Positions 37,431-50,857 are shown, counted from the first letter of the stretch. The stretch: DNA of 64,000 nucleotides from Macrobrachium rosenbergii (GCF_040412425.1 NC_089743.1:89269971-89333970); one strand, 5' to 3'. The notes: a model not told the origin generated them from the sequence alone. Program-made: numbers and translations.

Positions 37431-37652
37431 ACATTCATTTCATTTGAAACAAACGTCAAAGCCATTGACATTCATTTCATTTGAAACAAACGTCAAAGCC
37501 ATTGACATTCATTTCATTTGAAACAAACGTCAAAGCCATTGACATTCATTTCATTTGAAACAAACGTCAAAGCCATTGACATTCATTTCATTTGAAACAA
37601 ACGTCAAAGCCATTGACATTCATTTCATTTGAAACAAACGTAAAAGTCATTG
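37431..37652. repeat. 37-bp minisatellite, 6 units
   Basis: The unit acattcatttcatttgaaac then aaacgtcaaagccattg is repeated six times. The first five units are identical or nearly so; only the last has substitutions (cgtaaaagtcattg). The homogeneity indicates recent expansion. Confidence 0.95.
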
Positions 37653-38846
37653 ACTAACGACGCAAGATTGCACAGGATCGAATGCCTGGATAAAAAAAAT
37701 GGAAAGGAAACAAGAGAGGCCAATTAACAACTAAATTAAAATTAAACATATGGCTTAATACAAAGTCAATATATGAGTAAAATTAATTTTTGCCATCTTG
37801 AGATTTAATCATTCAGTCCATATGCGTAGTGACAGTGACTGTTCTAATGTCCAAATTCACAGAGGCATCAGAATTTTCCAGGCCATGGTCTCTAAGAAAG
37901 TACAGTACATTCAATACAAATATTTTAATGAAATATAATGAAAATCAAAGCCGAAAAAAAAAAAAAAAGTTTAATCTTTACTAGCGTTCCAAGAAAATTT
38001 AATTAAATCGAAATAAAAAAAAATTGGAAATACTAGATTCAACACAGTAATACAATGAAGATGCGTGGTATGCTCAATTCAGAATTATTTCCAAATATTT
38101 GTGCAAATAACCAAGATTTAAGGTCAGAACTGAATTCCCAGTAAGCCTAGTTTAAATAGAGGAGACTCTTTTGTCGTATTAGCTTGAAAGAGAACCGTAA
38201 TATACCCTCTGAATCGACTCTACTGAAAAGCTTACGAGCCGATGTTAGATGAAAGTTGTTTGTACATGAGAATCGATTTCGGTTAAAACTATATAAAAAA
38301 TCTAAATTTAGAATCACTAAGTCTTTGTTGTAAAGGTTGTAAAATTATTCTCTTAAATAAGTCACATTCGAGAATTGAGGCTGTGGCATTTATCTTGAGA
38401 GTTGAATGCGTGTTTTTCTTTGACACCTGATCCTTCCAAAGTTTATTCTAAAGCACAATAGAGATATCTCAGACAGTTGATTGATATGTCAGTTGAGGCC
38501 TGTTCCTGTTTTCTAAAGAATATATCAAGACATTGAAGTTAGTATTCTAATCGTCAGTGGTTGGTCTGTCTTCTTCGTGCGCACTAAGTTGAAGACTTCA
38601 GAGTTATAGAGAGCCTGCAGTCAGTTTTTAATCATGTTTCCTTCATTTTTAGGCTATCTCTTACTTTAATTCCACATCTCTTACTTTAATTCCACCCCCC
38701 ACCTTCCACTATTGTCCTTCTTATACCTTCAAGTTTTTTACCCCTGATGAAAGCCACTGAATTGCCTGTCATGTCAGTCTTATAAAAATCTTTATTTATA
38801 TGTGATGGACTTGTCCATTGTGTTCTTGGGAAACCTGGATGTTATC

Positions 38847-38850
<4 letters not shown>
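37653..38850. other. no gene seen
   Basis: AT-rich sequence with a 15-A run at 37954-37968. A small tandem atctcttactttaattccac occurs twice at about 38654-38694. No supportable gene. Confidence 0.45.
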
Positions 38851-38924
<74 letters not shown>

Positions 38925-38925
38925 A
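38851..38925. repeat. (CT)n microsatellite
   Basis: CT with one phase break (cctctc) near 38900. No gene in 38926-39308. Confidence 0.95.
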
Positions 38926-39308
38926 GCTACGTTGGCAGTCTCATTTACTGCAACTGAATATTTCAGTTCCTCACACCTGGAAAGGGAGAAAAAAAAAAAG
39001 AAAGAGACGTTTATTTAGCGGGTAAAGTTTCTTTCTTATCATCATCTAGTCGCATGAATTTTCTGTAAAGAGCACCAAACAGCAGTGTGAAAAAATGAGG
39101 TAAAATTTTCCAAGAAACAAAAAAAAAAATTTTTTTCTTGCTATTTCGAAGTAGTTGTTAGTTTGTGCACACCGTCATAATTTTTTTTTAATTTGATTTT
39201 TAAGATGTCTTCTCCCATAATAATTAATATTATTATTACTGTTTTATTATTATTGCAGTTGCTCTGTTGCTGTTTTTAGTGGAAAGGTACAAATTGTCTG
39301 TTTATTTG

Positions 39309-39371
<63 letters not shown>

Positions 39372-39415
39372 TAAAAAATACCCATAGTAGCATTAGTCTT
39401 AAAATGTGGATTTGC

Positions 39416-39477
<62 letters not shown>
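39309..39477. repeat. two (ATT)n tracts
   Basis: ATT at 39309-39370 and 39418-39477, separated by about 48 bases of unique sequence. Confidence 0.95.
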
Positions 39478-39479
<2 letters not shown>

Positions 39480-39903
39480 TTGTGTGGATTGTGCAGTTAA
39501 TGACAGCACATTTAATTTTTTTGCTGTTATCATTAACATTATTATCATTGTAATTCTCATTACTCTTGCTGTTGCTTGTGAGTAAGAAAGCACAAATTCA
39601 CTCATATATGATCAAAAGCTGACTTTTTAACTTAATGACGTCATTAGGATTAGAGGGTGTTATTCCAAGAGTAAATAACGACTCAAATTACGTCAGCATC
39701 AGCGCCAAAATAGCCGTCATTACACCTGAGCGAGCCTTCATTTACCTTGATTAGATTAATTCAGTCTGATATGAGTTTTTTATTTCCCCTCTTGAATTTT
39801 GTGTTTACCAGACTTAATTAAGTTTGTGAAATGAACGTGACGTTATGATCTGTTGGACGAAATTGTGTGTTTTTGTGTTGGGTGATTTTGGGTTTTGCTC
39901 CGT

Positions 39904-40558
39904 CTTGGAGTTTTCCGTTAGGGCAATGGGTACACTGTTGTTCTTCCATCTCGGAGTTTTCCGTTAGGGCAATGGGTACGCTGTTGTTCTTCCATCTTGG
40001 AGTTTTCCGTTAGGGCAATGGGTACGCTGTTGTTCTTCTATCTTAGAGTTTTCCGTTAGGGCAATGGTTGTTCTTCCATGTTCTTCCATCGGAGTTTTCC
40101 GTTAGGGCAATGGGTACGCTGTTGTTCTTCCATCTTGGAGTTTTCCGTTAGGGCAATGGGTACGCTGTTGTTCTTCCATCTTAGAGTTTTCCGTTAGGGC
40201 AATGGCTACACTGTTGGTCTTCCATCTTGGAGTTTTCCGTTAGGGCAATGGGTAAACTGTTGTTCTTCCATCTTGGAGTTTTCCGTTAGGGCAATGGGTA
40301 CACGGTTGTTCTTCCATCTTGGAGTTTTCCATTAGGGCAATGGGTACACTGTTGTTCTTCCATCTTGGAGTTTTCCATTAGGGCAATGGGTACACTGTTG
40401 TTCTTCCATCTTGGAGTTTTCCGTTAGGGCAATGGGTACACTGTTGTTCTTCCATCTTGGAGTTTTCCGTTAGGGCAATGGGTACACTGTTGTTCTTCCA
40501 TCTTGGAGTTTTCCATTAGGGCAATGGGTACACTGTTGTTCTTCCATCTTGGAGTTTT
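39904..40558. repeat. 46-bp minisatellite, ~14 units
   Basis: The unit is ggagttttccgttagggcaa then tgggtacactgttgttcttc then catctt. Units differ by a few substitutions (cgtt/catt, acactg/acgctg). One unit near 40045-40095 has a deletion and a duplicated ttcttccat phrase. The period is not a multiple of three. Confidence 0.95.
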
Positions 40559-41170
40559 TCATAGGAGCAGTAGTCATTTTGTGTTCCTCCATCTTGAATT
40601 TTTCCATTGGAGCAATGGTTGTGTTATGTAGATGTTTCTCCATCTTGGAATTTTCCTTAGGAGCAGTTGTTATTTTGTGTTCTTCCCCCTTGAATATTTC
40701 CATTGGAGCAATGGTTATTACTATGTAAATGTTCCTCCATATTGGACTTTTCCACTGGAGCACTGGGTGTTTTGGTTTTCCTCTATCTTGGACTTTTCCA
40801 TAGGAGCAGTAGATATTTGGGTGTCCTCCCGTTTTGGATTTTTCCATTGGAGCACCGCGTATACTGGTGTTCTTCCATCCTGGAGTTTTCCGCTGGAGCT
40901 ATATATTTTGAAGTTTTAGGCATTCTGGTTTTCAACAAGCTTGAATTTCTTCGTTGTGGTTATGGGTATCGTGGTTGTACAGTACCTATCGACATTTTCC
41001 ATATTGGATTATTTTCTTGTTGGAGCTTTGGGTATTTTGGCCTTATTCATCTTGAGATTTTTCCTAAATTCTATGGCCATTTCGGTTTTCCTCCATTTTG
41101 GATTTTTCAGTAAAGTCTTTGGCATTTTGCTTTCACCTCATCTTGAATTTTTTTTCACATTGGAGCTACA
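40559..41170. repeat. degenerate continuation of the 46-bp array
   Basis: The themes ttcctccatcttggattttt and ccattggagca continue with a period near 46-50 but with rising divergence to about 41170. Overlapping open frames (40470-40847 minus; 40632-40919, 40703-41113 and 40941-41429 plus) translate this decay and carry repeat residues (for example TTAPMKNSKMEE). They are not supported as genes. Confidence 0.85.
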
Positions 41171-42337
41171 GGGATTTATTTTCTTTCATCCATACACTAA
41201 ACATCACCGTATTTCGATAATTTTCAGGTGCAGAGGTGACAGCTACGGCAACCTGGTGGTCTTTTTAGCCCAGGTCGGATGTAAGCAAAAAAGGAAAAGG
41301 AGGGGAAAAAGTGCAAGGTATAAGAACTATGAAAAACCGGCGAAGGTAGAGATTTCCAAAGTTTGTCAGCAGAAGGAAACAAATGGGTACGAACCGCGAA
41401 ATTCTAAGATCTTCACCTACTCTATTTGATGCCTTAAGGGGTTCGTCAGTGATAACGTGCTTAAGAACGAGTGATTTCTTCAAGACTTCAAAGGCTTAAA
41501 GGCTCTGCTCTAAGGCTTTGTATAAGGATGCCCTTTCTTTGATATTTGAGGGGATTGTTTATAAGCGAGTCACTTGGCTGGAGTAAAAAGCAAAGTGACT
41601 TTGCATCTCTGTTTATGCTGTTGTACTAAAAGCGTTTTGTACTGTGACCGCAGTTTTTCAGTCATTTGATATAAAGACGAATTTGTAGGTGAAATTGGGC
41701 GTTGCAAGAAATTAGCTCTAAAAGAAATTTAGCTATGAAAATCTTCCTCTCCTTTTTTCATACCCCAGACGTACACATACACACATACACACACACACAG
41801 ATATATACTGCACGGTATACCCTATATATGTGTAATTGGAGGCTAATGCATGTGTGGCGTCTACCCTTGAAAAACATTTCTTTACTTTCCTTCCTCGAGG
41901 ATTAAACCCTGAAGAGATGTACGAAAATTGTTCCCGAGTTCTCTTCATTTTTTCTGCCATGGCTAAAAGATGTTTCAGCTTTTAGCCATTGCTGTCATCC
42001 AATAGAAACCAAATTTATCTCAGGTTTGTACGGAGCTCTTCAGATTTGTTAGTCTCGCACCTTTTTTTGGTGAATACTGATTAACAGCAATTTGTAAAAG
42101 ATATTGTTTTTGGCTAACTTCAGCTTGATATTTTGACATTTTATTTTTGTTCTTTTACTTTCTGAACATATTGCATTAAAGTACTTCACAACCATTCAGC
42201 TATAAACTGGCAGGAAAATCGGTATCTGAGCATGGAAGCTAACTTTAAACAATCACAAGAAATTTCATTAAGTGTAATACCATCTCCGAGAGTTGGTGTA
42301 AAGTTGTGTGCACTCACAAAGCAATGTATGAATTTCC

Positions 42338-42340
<3 letters not shown>
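41171..42340. other. no gene seen
   Basis: No motif-bearing frame; short AC-rich patch at 41775-41800. Confidence 0.4.
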
Positions 42341-42433
<93 letters not shown>

Positions 42434-42618
42434 TACATATATACGTATATGTATACAGTATATATATGTATGGATGTATGTATATATATAAATAGAGATG
42501 TATGTATGTATGTATGTATGTATGTATGTATGTATATTATGTACAAGTTGATTGTAAGAGAGAAACTGAATCACGCATCATTACTAATAAGAGCCCAAAA
42601 GAACAGGCTGTACATGTG

Positions 42619-42687
<69 letters not shown>
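42341..42687. repeat. compound (CT)n(AT)n(GTAT)n ... (GA)n
   Basis: CT at 42341-42390 joins AT to 42424, degenerate TATG follows, GTAT at 42499-42534, and GA at 42622-42687. CT on the left and GA on the right make the ends of this block inverted relative to one another. Confidence 0.95.
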
Positions 42688-42690
<3 letters not shown>

Positions 42691-43228
42691 GATGCATTAG
42701 AAGTAACGAGATATAAACGATAAAGGATGACATTACATACACCAGATCTTGCCTACATTAGGAAGCGCCTCAAGCATGCCACAAAAGGAGCTTTGTGTTT
42801 CACCAAGAAGCAATGATATCAGCTCTTGCGTTCCTCCTTTGATGATTGCCGATACTGATGACCCAGGAAATACACCTTGGCTCGCACTCAGCAACTGCTT
42901 GCAGATTTTCAAGCATAGTTGTGTTTGCGTCACTAGGATTATGATCTGAGTAGCATTTCCTCTCTGTTTGTTTGTCTGCCTGCACAGCAGGCTTCTTTGT
43001 GAGTCATATGTCGTGAGGAGGTCTTCTTGGTATTGTGTTGATCAGTGTTATTTGGTGGCTGTTGTGAGTTGTTCAGTATTTACTCACGGTGTTTTGGTGT
43101 GATACTCATTTAACCTATTTTTTTTCCGATTTTAAATAGTTTTTCACTTGAGCCAACGACTTATCTTGCAATCCTTATATTACTGTTAACTATTGTGATT
43201 ATAATTTTTGTATTTTTAAAGATAAATT
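42688..43228. other. no supportable gene
   Basis: Both strands keep ~60-66-codon frames at 42733-42985, without a recognisable domain. Listed for completeness as the less AT-rich part of this interval. Confidence 0.3.
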
Positions 43229-43232
43229 CAGA

Positions 43233-43370
43233 CAGATCTCCCAAAAGTAAAATCTTCAAATAGTGATAACCCTTCATACAGACAATGTTTTCCATTTTAG
43301 CCAGATCTCCCAAAAGTAAAATCTTCAAATTGTAATAACCCTTCATACATGCAATGTTTTCTGAGAACGT
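43233..43370. repeat. two-copy 69-bp tandem duplication
   Basis: cagatctcccaaaagtaaaa recurs at 43233 and 43302, followed in both copies by tcttcaaat, gtgataaccc or a close variant, and cttcataca. The 69-base period keeps the minus frame open (43161-43346), so that frame is a repeat product. Confidence 0.9.
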
Positions 43371-43719
43371 TTTTCCCCGCTTGTAAAGAATACCCTTGTA
43401 TATATTTAATGATATACGTATCGATTAATCTCCTAGGAGCAGAATCCACAAATAATGACATTTACAGAATGTCTTCGTTTTTCATTCCAACGCAGAACGC
43501 CCTTGCATTCCAGTACCCGGAGACTTTGCAAGTACTGGCGTTGCGTTCTCAGAACGTCTCGCCATTCTCCGAACGGAAGAATGTCACTCCACTGTTGTTT
43601 TGGTCCTCCAGGTGGGCTAGGCGGTGCAAACTGCTGACACGTTTATGACTCACAAGGGGTCACTGTGCAAACAGTGTGTCAGGCCAGATTACGGCTAGTG
43701 ATACATGATTCTTTTCTTG

Positions 43720-43722
<3 letters not shown>

Positions 43723-43785
<63 letters not shown>
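43723..43785. repeat. (GA)n microsatellite
   Basis: About 63 bases of GA. No gene in 43371-43722 or 43786-44351. Confidence 0.97.
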
Positions 43786-43790
<5 letters not shown>

Positions 43791-44319
43791 GGTGTAGGGC
43801 ATAAAGGAGCTACATAAAGTTTATAATAATTTTTTCGGGATGAGAATACCCTCCTTTTAGGCTGTGAAGTTCTTACGGACATTTCTGAGAAATCAGAAGA
43901 GAAATTTTAAATTAACGATAAGGGCACATAATTTCTCATGCTGTTCGAATAACTCCGAAGGATATTTCTGTAAAATCAGAAGAGAAATTTCGTGCACAAC
44001 TAGGCCACATTATTGTTCATCTTATTATTATCCTCTCGATTTTAGTTAAGATAACTCCGGCTCGCTAGAGACATCGGACTAGAAACTATAAGTATTATAA
44101 AACCATTCGTTTTGTTCTAACAAAATCCACTGAAATGGTTTACTTCAAGTTGAGTTGAGGTTAGTGGCACCTAATTCAGCGCATTTCTATCTTTCCAGTA
44201 GTTTTTTTTAAAAATGTTAGTTCTGGTAATGAGAGATGAGTAGGCTTTCTAAAACTATTTGCAAATTTTTTAATAAAATTGAAGAACAAAAGGTCCGTAG
44301 ATGTATTTATTTAGCTATT

Positions 44320-44343
44320 TATGTATTTATTTATTTATTTGTT

Positions 44344-44418
<75 letters not shown>
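44320..44418. repeat. (TTTA)n to (ATT)n microsatellite
   Basis: TTTA-type units at about 44320-44352 grade into ATT to 44418. Confidence 0.93.
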
Positions 44419-44419
<1 letters not shown>

Positions 44420-44879
44420 TACGCAAAATGGTGAAAATGTGTCGAAGTATGGGTAGATTTCTTTGTTTTTTCCTTTTAGACAGTCTCTTATAGCGATGCG
44501 AGTGATTAATATATTTCTAATATTAGACAGTAGAGTTATATGTACCTTCAAATATTCTCTAGTCTATTTTTTCCTCAGGCATCAGAAACTCATCAATTAT
44601 ATTCCAGTCTCGAAATTGCATAATACTTTAACTAAATATAAAATTCTGCTTATTTTTTTTTTTTTTTACCAAAATGGAGAGTGGGAGAATTATAAACATG
44701 CAAGGACTTATTTTTTTTCTTTTGTTAAGAGTAGCGCGATGGAAAATATGATGCGATTTTAAAACGTAGTAAGGTAACTATTAATCTTATGCTGCGTGCA
44801 ATGAGTGACCATTCCATTGTTGAAAACAATGTACATTTAATCCTGATTACAGGGTTTCCAACCGTTAAGAAATTCTTCC

Positions 44880-45360
44880 AAGTCCACCATTCATGTGTCT
44901 TAGCATCCTTTTCGTCATTTACGAGTTCGTAAAGAGCGAGATGCGAAGGGAAAGGGTCCCTGGCATCGCGGAGGTTAGTGTAATTATGTATATAAGGCCT
45001 TTAGAGACATCCGGGTACTTACTCGCAACCGCCGCTCGTTCGGGGAAACGCGTGACAGCTGCAGAAATTGCCGGGGACAAAGGCTGCAATATTTCTTGGT
45101 TCTCCCGTCTGTATCGTGGTTCGGGACCTTCCCTGAAAAAAGCGGGACGCCATATCTTGAAAACTAACCATAGAATCTTCTTGAAAATAATCTCAATATG
45201 TTTATCACACCCAGAACACTTTCGTTTCCTCTTCTGAGGCGTGTTCAGTACAAGGCCGTTGGGGATTACCGTAAGAACAAACAAAAGATTGAGCGCTCGC
45301 CCGTTCTCACTCGTCTGGCCGAGCCATAGTACAGTTGGGGAATATGCCTCCCGTTTCATT
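44880..45360. other. GC-richer island with 146-codon minus frame, unknown
   Basis: This stretch is noticeably richer in G+C and CpG than its surroundings. It stays open on the minus strand from 45359 to 44919 (146 codons) and on the plus strand from 44893 to 45237. The minus product is not low complexity and contains a KRKRKCSGCDKH phrase. I recognise no family. It could be an exon, a promoter-proximal region or a piece of a dispersed repeat. Equal openness on both strands argues for composition and against coding. Confidence 0.25.
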
Positions 45361-46036
45361 ACCTCTCAGTTGGACCTGGTCATGTCATCCTGCTTTGTGT
45401 TGTGTGTGTGTGCGTGTGTTTGTGTATGTAATAATGTGATAGGGTATTTTGAATTTGTGTGTGTATTCATACAATGAAGGGTTACTGAACAACAGGGTCT
45501 GAACAACTCAGGGTGTGAAATCTCTCTTCTGTGTTGTATATTAGGTCGAAAATACAGCATATGGCCAGTAATTTTGATTTAATGTAATCACAAATAAACA
45601 CAGTATCTGTAATGCATGGATAAAGTGTTATTCTGAGTTAGTTGTCTTGTTATCTCTCCTTGCCTTTTGTCATGAAACGGGGTTCTGTATATTAGTCTGT
45701 CCTTCTGAGTGTGATCACAGATAGTGGATATATTTCCAGTCTACCATTTCAGAGAAAGTGAGCGCATTCCATCATAGAATTCCTTCCTCTTTCAAGGCAT
45801 GAGGACCTGTTGCAGCCAGGTAGTAGGTCGGAGGTCACTTCTGTGCCTTCTTAGCTTCTACTGTTACTGCTCCTGAGACGACTTTATATAGTCCGTGTCT
45901 GAACTCATGGAGATTTATTATCGTACACTTGCCACTTTAGAAATACCCTCCGTCTAGGTTCTCTTTCTCTTTGACGTGATGAAGAGCTATTCCAGAAAGA
46001 TAGTAAGTTGTTAATTATTTCTGTATACCATTTACA
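45361..46036. other. no gene; short (GT)n at 45400-45425
   Basis: No motif or repeat beyond a short GT-rich patch. Confidence 0.4.
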
Positions 46037-46104
46037 GCTATGTCTATATATACACACACAATATATATATACATATATATTATATAATATATATATATAT
46101 ATAT

Positions 46105-46156
<52 letters not shown>

Positions 46157-46199
46157 TTATATTATATTATAAATACACAGTATATATTTATACACAGAC

Positions 46200-46273
<74 letters not shown>
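46037..46273. repeat. AT microsatellite block
   Basis: Several AT tracts with TATTATAT interruptions, the longest at about 46203-46273. Confidence 0.95.
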
Positions 46274-46277
<4 letters not shown>

Positions 46278-46390
46278 TATATCTGTTATTACTAATGTCT
46301 ATTAATACATTGAATATTACTGCTAATAGTACTACTTCCACACCTGCTCATTTTCCTCGTCTGAACACAGGAAAAAGTTAATTACGCTGT

Positions 46391-46505
46391 ATACCTTCCA
46401 GTTAAAATATAGTAGGCATCTTCATAAACCTTCCAGTTAAATTATAGTAGGCATCTTCATATACCTTTTAGTTAAAATTTAGCAGGGCATCTTCATATAC
46501 CTTCC
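46391..46505. repeat. 35-bp tandem repeat, ~3.3 copies
   Basis: ccttccagttaaaatatagt then aggcatcttcata recurs with starts at 46394, 46429, 46464 and a partial at 46500. Confidence 0.9.
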
Positions 46506-46925
46506 TTTCTCACAGCATAAGGACGTAGGTAAATAGCAGTAAGTCACTGGTTACCTCTCCACATTATGTCCCTTCTAGACTGCGATTCCGGCTCGCATGC
46601 GACGAGACATTTATCTCGTGAGCAATCTCTTCCAAGACGCTCGTCTGGATGCTCATGCGTCTTACCGAAGCGCTGGACTTGACGCAAATTACAGTACAAC
46701 CCTTGTTTGCGTGACACTTGATCCAGCGCTATGGGGGTGGTGTGATCTTTTGTAAGCACTTTTTTTTATATTATTGCTTTTTTGTCTTTATTGTTTATGA
46801 TGAGAATGTTGTCCTGGGTGTGTTTTGGCCGTTTCTAAACGTTCTTATTAGAGGGGTTGGTTTGAGAGGATGTTAACCATCCGGTTCTCAGTGTATTTGA
46901 TCTGGATGAGATTACTATCCTGCTA
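46506..46925. other. no gene seen
   Basis: A 71-codon minus frame (46544-46759) in locally CpG-rich sequence has no recognisable motif. Confidence 0.3.
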
Positions 46926-46944
46926 TATTATTATTATTATTATT

Positions 46945-46983
<39 letters not shown>

Positions 46984-46986
46984 ATG

Positions 46987-47036
<50 letters not shown>

Positions 47037-47037
47037 G
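46926..47037. repeat. (ATT)n(GAT)n(ATT)n microsatellite
   Basis: A GAT block (about 46946-46982) is embedded between ATT blocks, consistent with one mutated unit being amplified inside the array. Confidence 0.95.
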
Positions 47038-47778
47038 TGAGTTGTGTTTTGTTCGTTTCTAACCAGTTGTATAATAATAATATGATGATAATAGTACCTC
47101 CAATTATTATTTGATCTTTTATGTGGTGTGAACTGTGTTTTATTGGGTATACATAATTAATAATCATATTACAAATGAAGTGTATGCACAAGATAAAAGC
47201 ACAGTCCCATTGTTGAAAGGATCAGGTAATAATGAAGAACAAAGGAATGCAGAGGAGCCTGTCTTTTCACATGCCGAGGACAGTGCACTCGTCCACCATA
47301 GTTCCACTCGAGATCACTAGATCAAGCGGAATGCCTCTAAGTCAGTTGTAATAGTAACGAAACAGATGTAAGGAGATAGGAGCAGGGAGCAATTATAAAA
47401 CGGCCTTTCTGCCATTAGGATAGTTTTACGAATGGCGTTATTTGTAAAGTGTTTGTTAAAAGGTTTCAATAAGATACATTTGTGCAATCAAAATGGCGGG
47501 TCTTCAATCGAACCACCAAACAGACGTTCCAGAATGTTAGCTGGATTGTCCGAGGAAAATGACGCGATAATGGGAGACGTCGACCTCACCCTTTTTCATA
47601 TAACTAGTTTTTTTTAATATATTGCTAAGCGCAGAAAATTCCATTCCCACAGTTTTTATCAGTAATTCTTCGTATACTTTTTTGGAGGATTGAAAAGAGG
47701 AGTGGAGCGTGTTCTCGAGAGCTCTCTTTTGTACATTTTTTAAACATTTTTACAAACACATCATCAATGATTTCCTTC

Positions 47779-47825
<47 letters not shown>

Positions 47826-50440
47826 ATATTATTGAGAAATAAATAAAGTGTATAATTATTGTAAATCACGGCTACTGGATAAGATAACGATTTCAATGAC
47901 AGGTCATCCATAAACCAAGCAGTTCTTGTGAAAAAAGTCAATACAAAGTTGCCATAAAAATTATATAGTTGATCTTTATTTCTCCATCGCTTATTTTATT
48001 TAATATATATATCTACTTGCCCTCATCCTCCACGTATTAGTTTTATTGTATTATTTATATTTTGTGCGCTTGAATACGTAGGTGAATGTTTTCTATTGAT
48101 GAACGCTTGTTTTTATTGATTAAGCTGGCTTTATGCCAGCACGGGCTCTTGCTCATAGAGCATCCCCTAAGAACGCTTGAAAAGAAAAACCTTTCTTTCA
48201 TAATCATGGCGTTTGGATTTCAAGGGTCAATTAATATAACTGTCCGCATATTATTTGATATCCACTCCTAGCACTTTCTCTTCCTGTTATTAGCTATGTT
48301 TTTATTTCTAATGATATTTTGGGCGGAAGTTCTGGTTACACACAGCTAGTTTATTTTAATACTGAGCGATACGAAGGTTAAACCTCGCTTATTTATTCAT
48401 AATTGGGTATAAGCATATCTACTTGGTTGGAAATTAAGCATTTATACTTATTTATTTACTTAATGCACGGTTGATTTACTAATTACTTTTCTTTATTCCC
48501 CCAGTAAAAACTTGAGCGTTTTATAGTTTTGACAAGATCAAGATTTTTGGCTCTAATGAAATGTCCTGATGTCCAATAGTACATTTTTCTGAAGACTGTA
48601 TATGATTGTGTGGTTGAAAGGAGTAACAACATATGCATTAATCATTATATTATTATTCAGTCGTTTTGGAGAAAAAGCCATTATATTTCTGAACAGGTCA
48701 GTTACGAATTTCCGTGTAAGGGAGATAAACAATATCCCAAGCTTTTAGCGCACCTATGAAACTGGTTATATAAGTATGGTTTTTGTCGAAAGACCTTTCA
48801 CTTTTGAGAAATGCTTCCTCTAAAGAGAGAGATGGGGGGTGGGGAGGATTTAACTGTATTTTATTATTGAAACCCTTTGAATGTCATATAGATTAGCGTA
48901 TTATGATACAGTATGCGGTGCTACCAGAACACTGTCGATTTAGACAGTCTGGCGGCTTGCAAGTCTCTTCTCTTGAGGCCAGCCGCAGTCACACTTTTTG
49001 ATTGGTAGGTTGCCACGTGCCGGAATGTGGAAACCACCAAATGGGATGGTATTAGGGAATGGCATTCCTTTCCTGAAAAGTCAGAAGAAATATCATGTTA
49101 AAGCTATGCACATGGAATGGTGCGGGACAGAAGGAAATTTATGAGACAGCTGATTTCCTTAAAGAGAGAAAGCAAGATTTATGCAATATCAAACAGCTTA
49201 TAGCATATGATTTACTTAAGAATATTATTAGTAGCGTAGTGCTCCAGTGATATTTTGTTCATACCAAACATTTGAATTATTATATCGTAAATAATCCCTT
49301 TTCACGAATGGTTGGGTTAAATAATTTTGGTTACACACATCTCTGTTGTTGTGATTACAAGTGCTAATATATCGTTATAGTTGATGGTGATATACTTTGC
49401 TGTGTAATTACTGAAATGAACAGGAATATACTATACATCATTGAAAAGTAATTTAATTGTAATTCTACTAGCTATAGAAATTTTGTATATATCTTCGATT
49501 TAATTTTAGCTAATACAGCAAATTTGGCTGACTGCAAGTCATCATTTTGACCTCTAATTTCGTTATTTTATTTTTATGAATCATACCACGATGAAATACT
49601 AGTAACTGTTCCGCTTGAAAATTAAATAAATATCAGTATTTTATCATGAAAATTATATTTATATAGAACACCCAAATAAAAGTATCGTTAAAGGAGTTCT
49701 GAATAAAGAATCATATTGTGTGGTTACCTATTTGCGTTTTGCTCTGCAATTGATAGCATAAACTATATTTTTGGCAAACCATATTATGGCAGTTTTGCAT
49801 GATGGGAGATATTCACATATTGCTTTTTCTTTAATTTTCGCGAATATTTATTAACAGAGCCTTGTAAGAATTATCTTTCACCTAACTTTAACTCGTCATT
49901 TGACCTTGACCTTGTTGTTCTACATTTTTAAATGATACCGGAATCAGTATAGTAGCGTGAAAATGAACTTTTCACAGGCCAGTCAAAGAAAAATCTCGCT
50001 GAATGCAAACAAGGTCAGCGAGAGATCAGTTCACTGCAGCCGATTTATTACAGACCGTGAAAAAGTATGGACCTACGTTGTGATAGATAATAGGATCGGT
50101 ATTTTAGTGATTATAATTGTAGTCCCCCTTTTTGTTAGTCTGAGGACGAGGCAAGCATGGATGCGATGCTGTCAGAAACCCACATATTTTTCCGGTGAGT
50201 CAGGGGGAATGTATGCGGCCTTGATGTTTGGTGGTGGCATGTGTCGTGTGGATGTTGCGTGCTGCATGTGGCGAGCATAATTATGGGGAGGGTTAATTCG
50301 GTTTCGGCGAATCTTACCATCTGTTATTATCCTAGAAGCATAGCTGGTAACCATTCGTTATTGTATCGGGGAGAGTTTGAAACAGGTGATTGATGTCTCT
50401 GATAATTTCCAAGCTTGTGCTGCTTTTCAAATTTCATGAC
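47038..50440. other. 3.4 kb without a gene; (ATT)n at 47784-47824
   Basis: Apart from a short ATT tract this is AT-rich unique-looking sequence. No frame above about 70 codons and no recognisable motif before 49957. The plus frame 49957-50280 (107 codons) has no known domain. Confidence 0.45.
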
Positions 50441-50447
50441 TTTATTT

Positions 50448-50547
50448 TTGCTGCTGTTAACAATGTCGACAGAAAGGATAACAACAACAACAACAACAAT
50501 AATAATAATAATAATAATAATAATGATGATAATAATAATAATAATAA

Positions 50548-50602
<55 letters not shown>

Positions 50603-50748
50603 TCTGTTAACAATGTCGACAGAAAGGATATAACAACAACAACAACAACAACAATAATAGTAATAATAATAATAATAATAATAAACAATAATAATAATAA
50701 TTTATTATTATATTTATTACTGTATTATTATTATTATTATTATTATTA

Positions 50749-50782
<34 letters not shown>

Positions 50783-50845
50783 GTATTATTATGTGTGTGT
50801 GTGTGTTGTGTGTTGTTGATGATGTTACTGTTGCTGCTGCTGTCG
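50448..50845. repeat. duplicated (AAC)n(AAT)n(ATT)n compound array
   Basis: A leader phrase tgttaacaatgtcgacagaa followed by aggata occurs at about 50456 and again at about 50606. Each copy is followed by (AAC)n, (AAT)n and then (ATT)n. A related phrase, ctgtcgacattgcgaaaag, appears inverted at about 50839-50857. AAT followed by ATT makes the block self-complementary. The frame 50390-51181 is mostly Asn/Ile/Tyr shadow. Confidence 0.92.
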
Positions 50846-50857
50846 ACATTGCGAAAA

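Noticed and set aside
40470..41429. Several overlapping 95-162-codon frames
   Set aside because: They translate the decaying 46-bp minisatellite on both strands, with no conserved residues beyond the repeat.
44919..45359. 146-codon minus frame as a zinc-binding protein (CSGC phrase)
   Set aside because: A single CxxC is not enough, and the plus strand is equally open.
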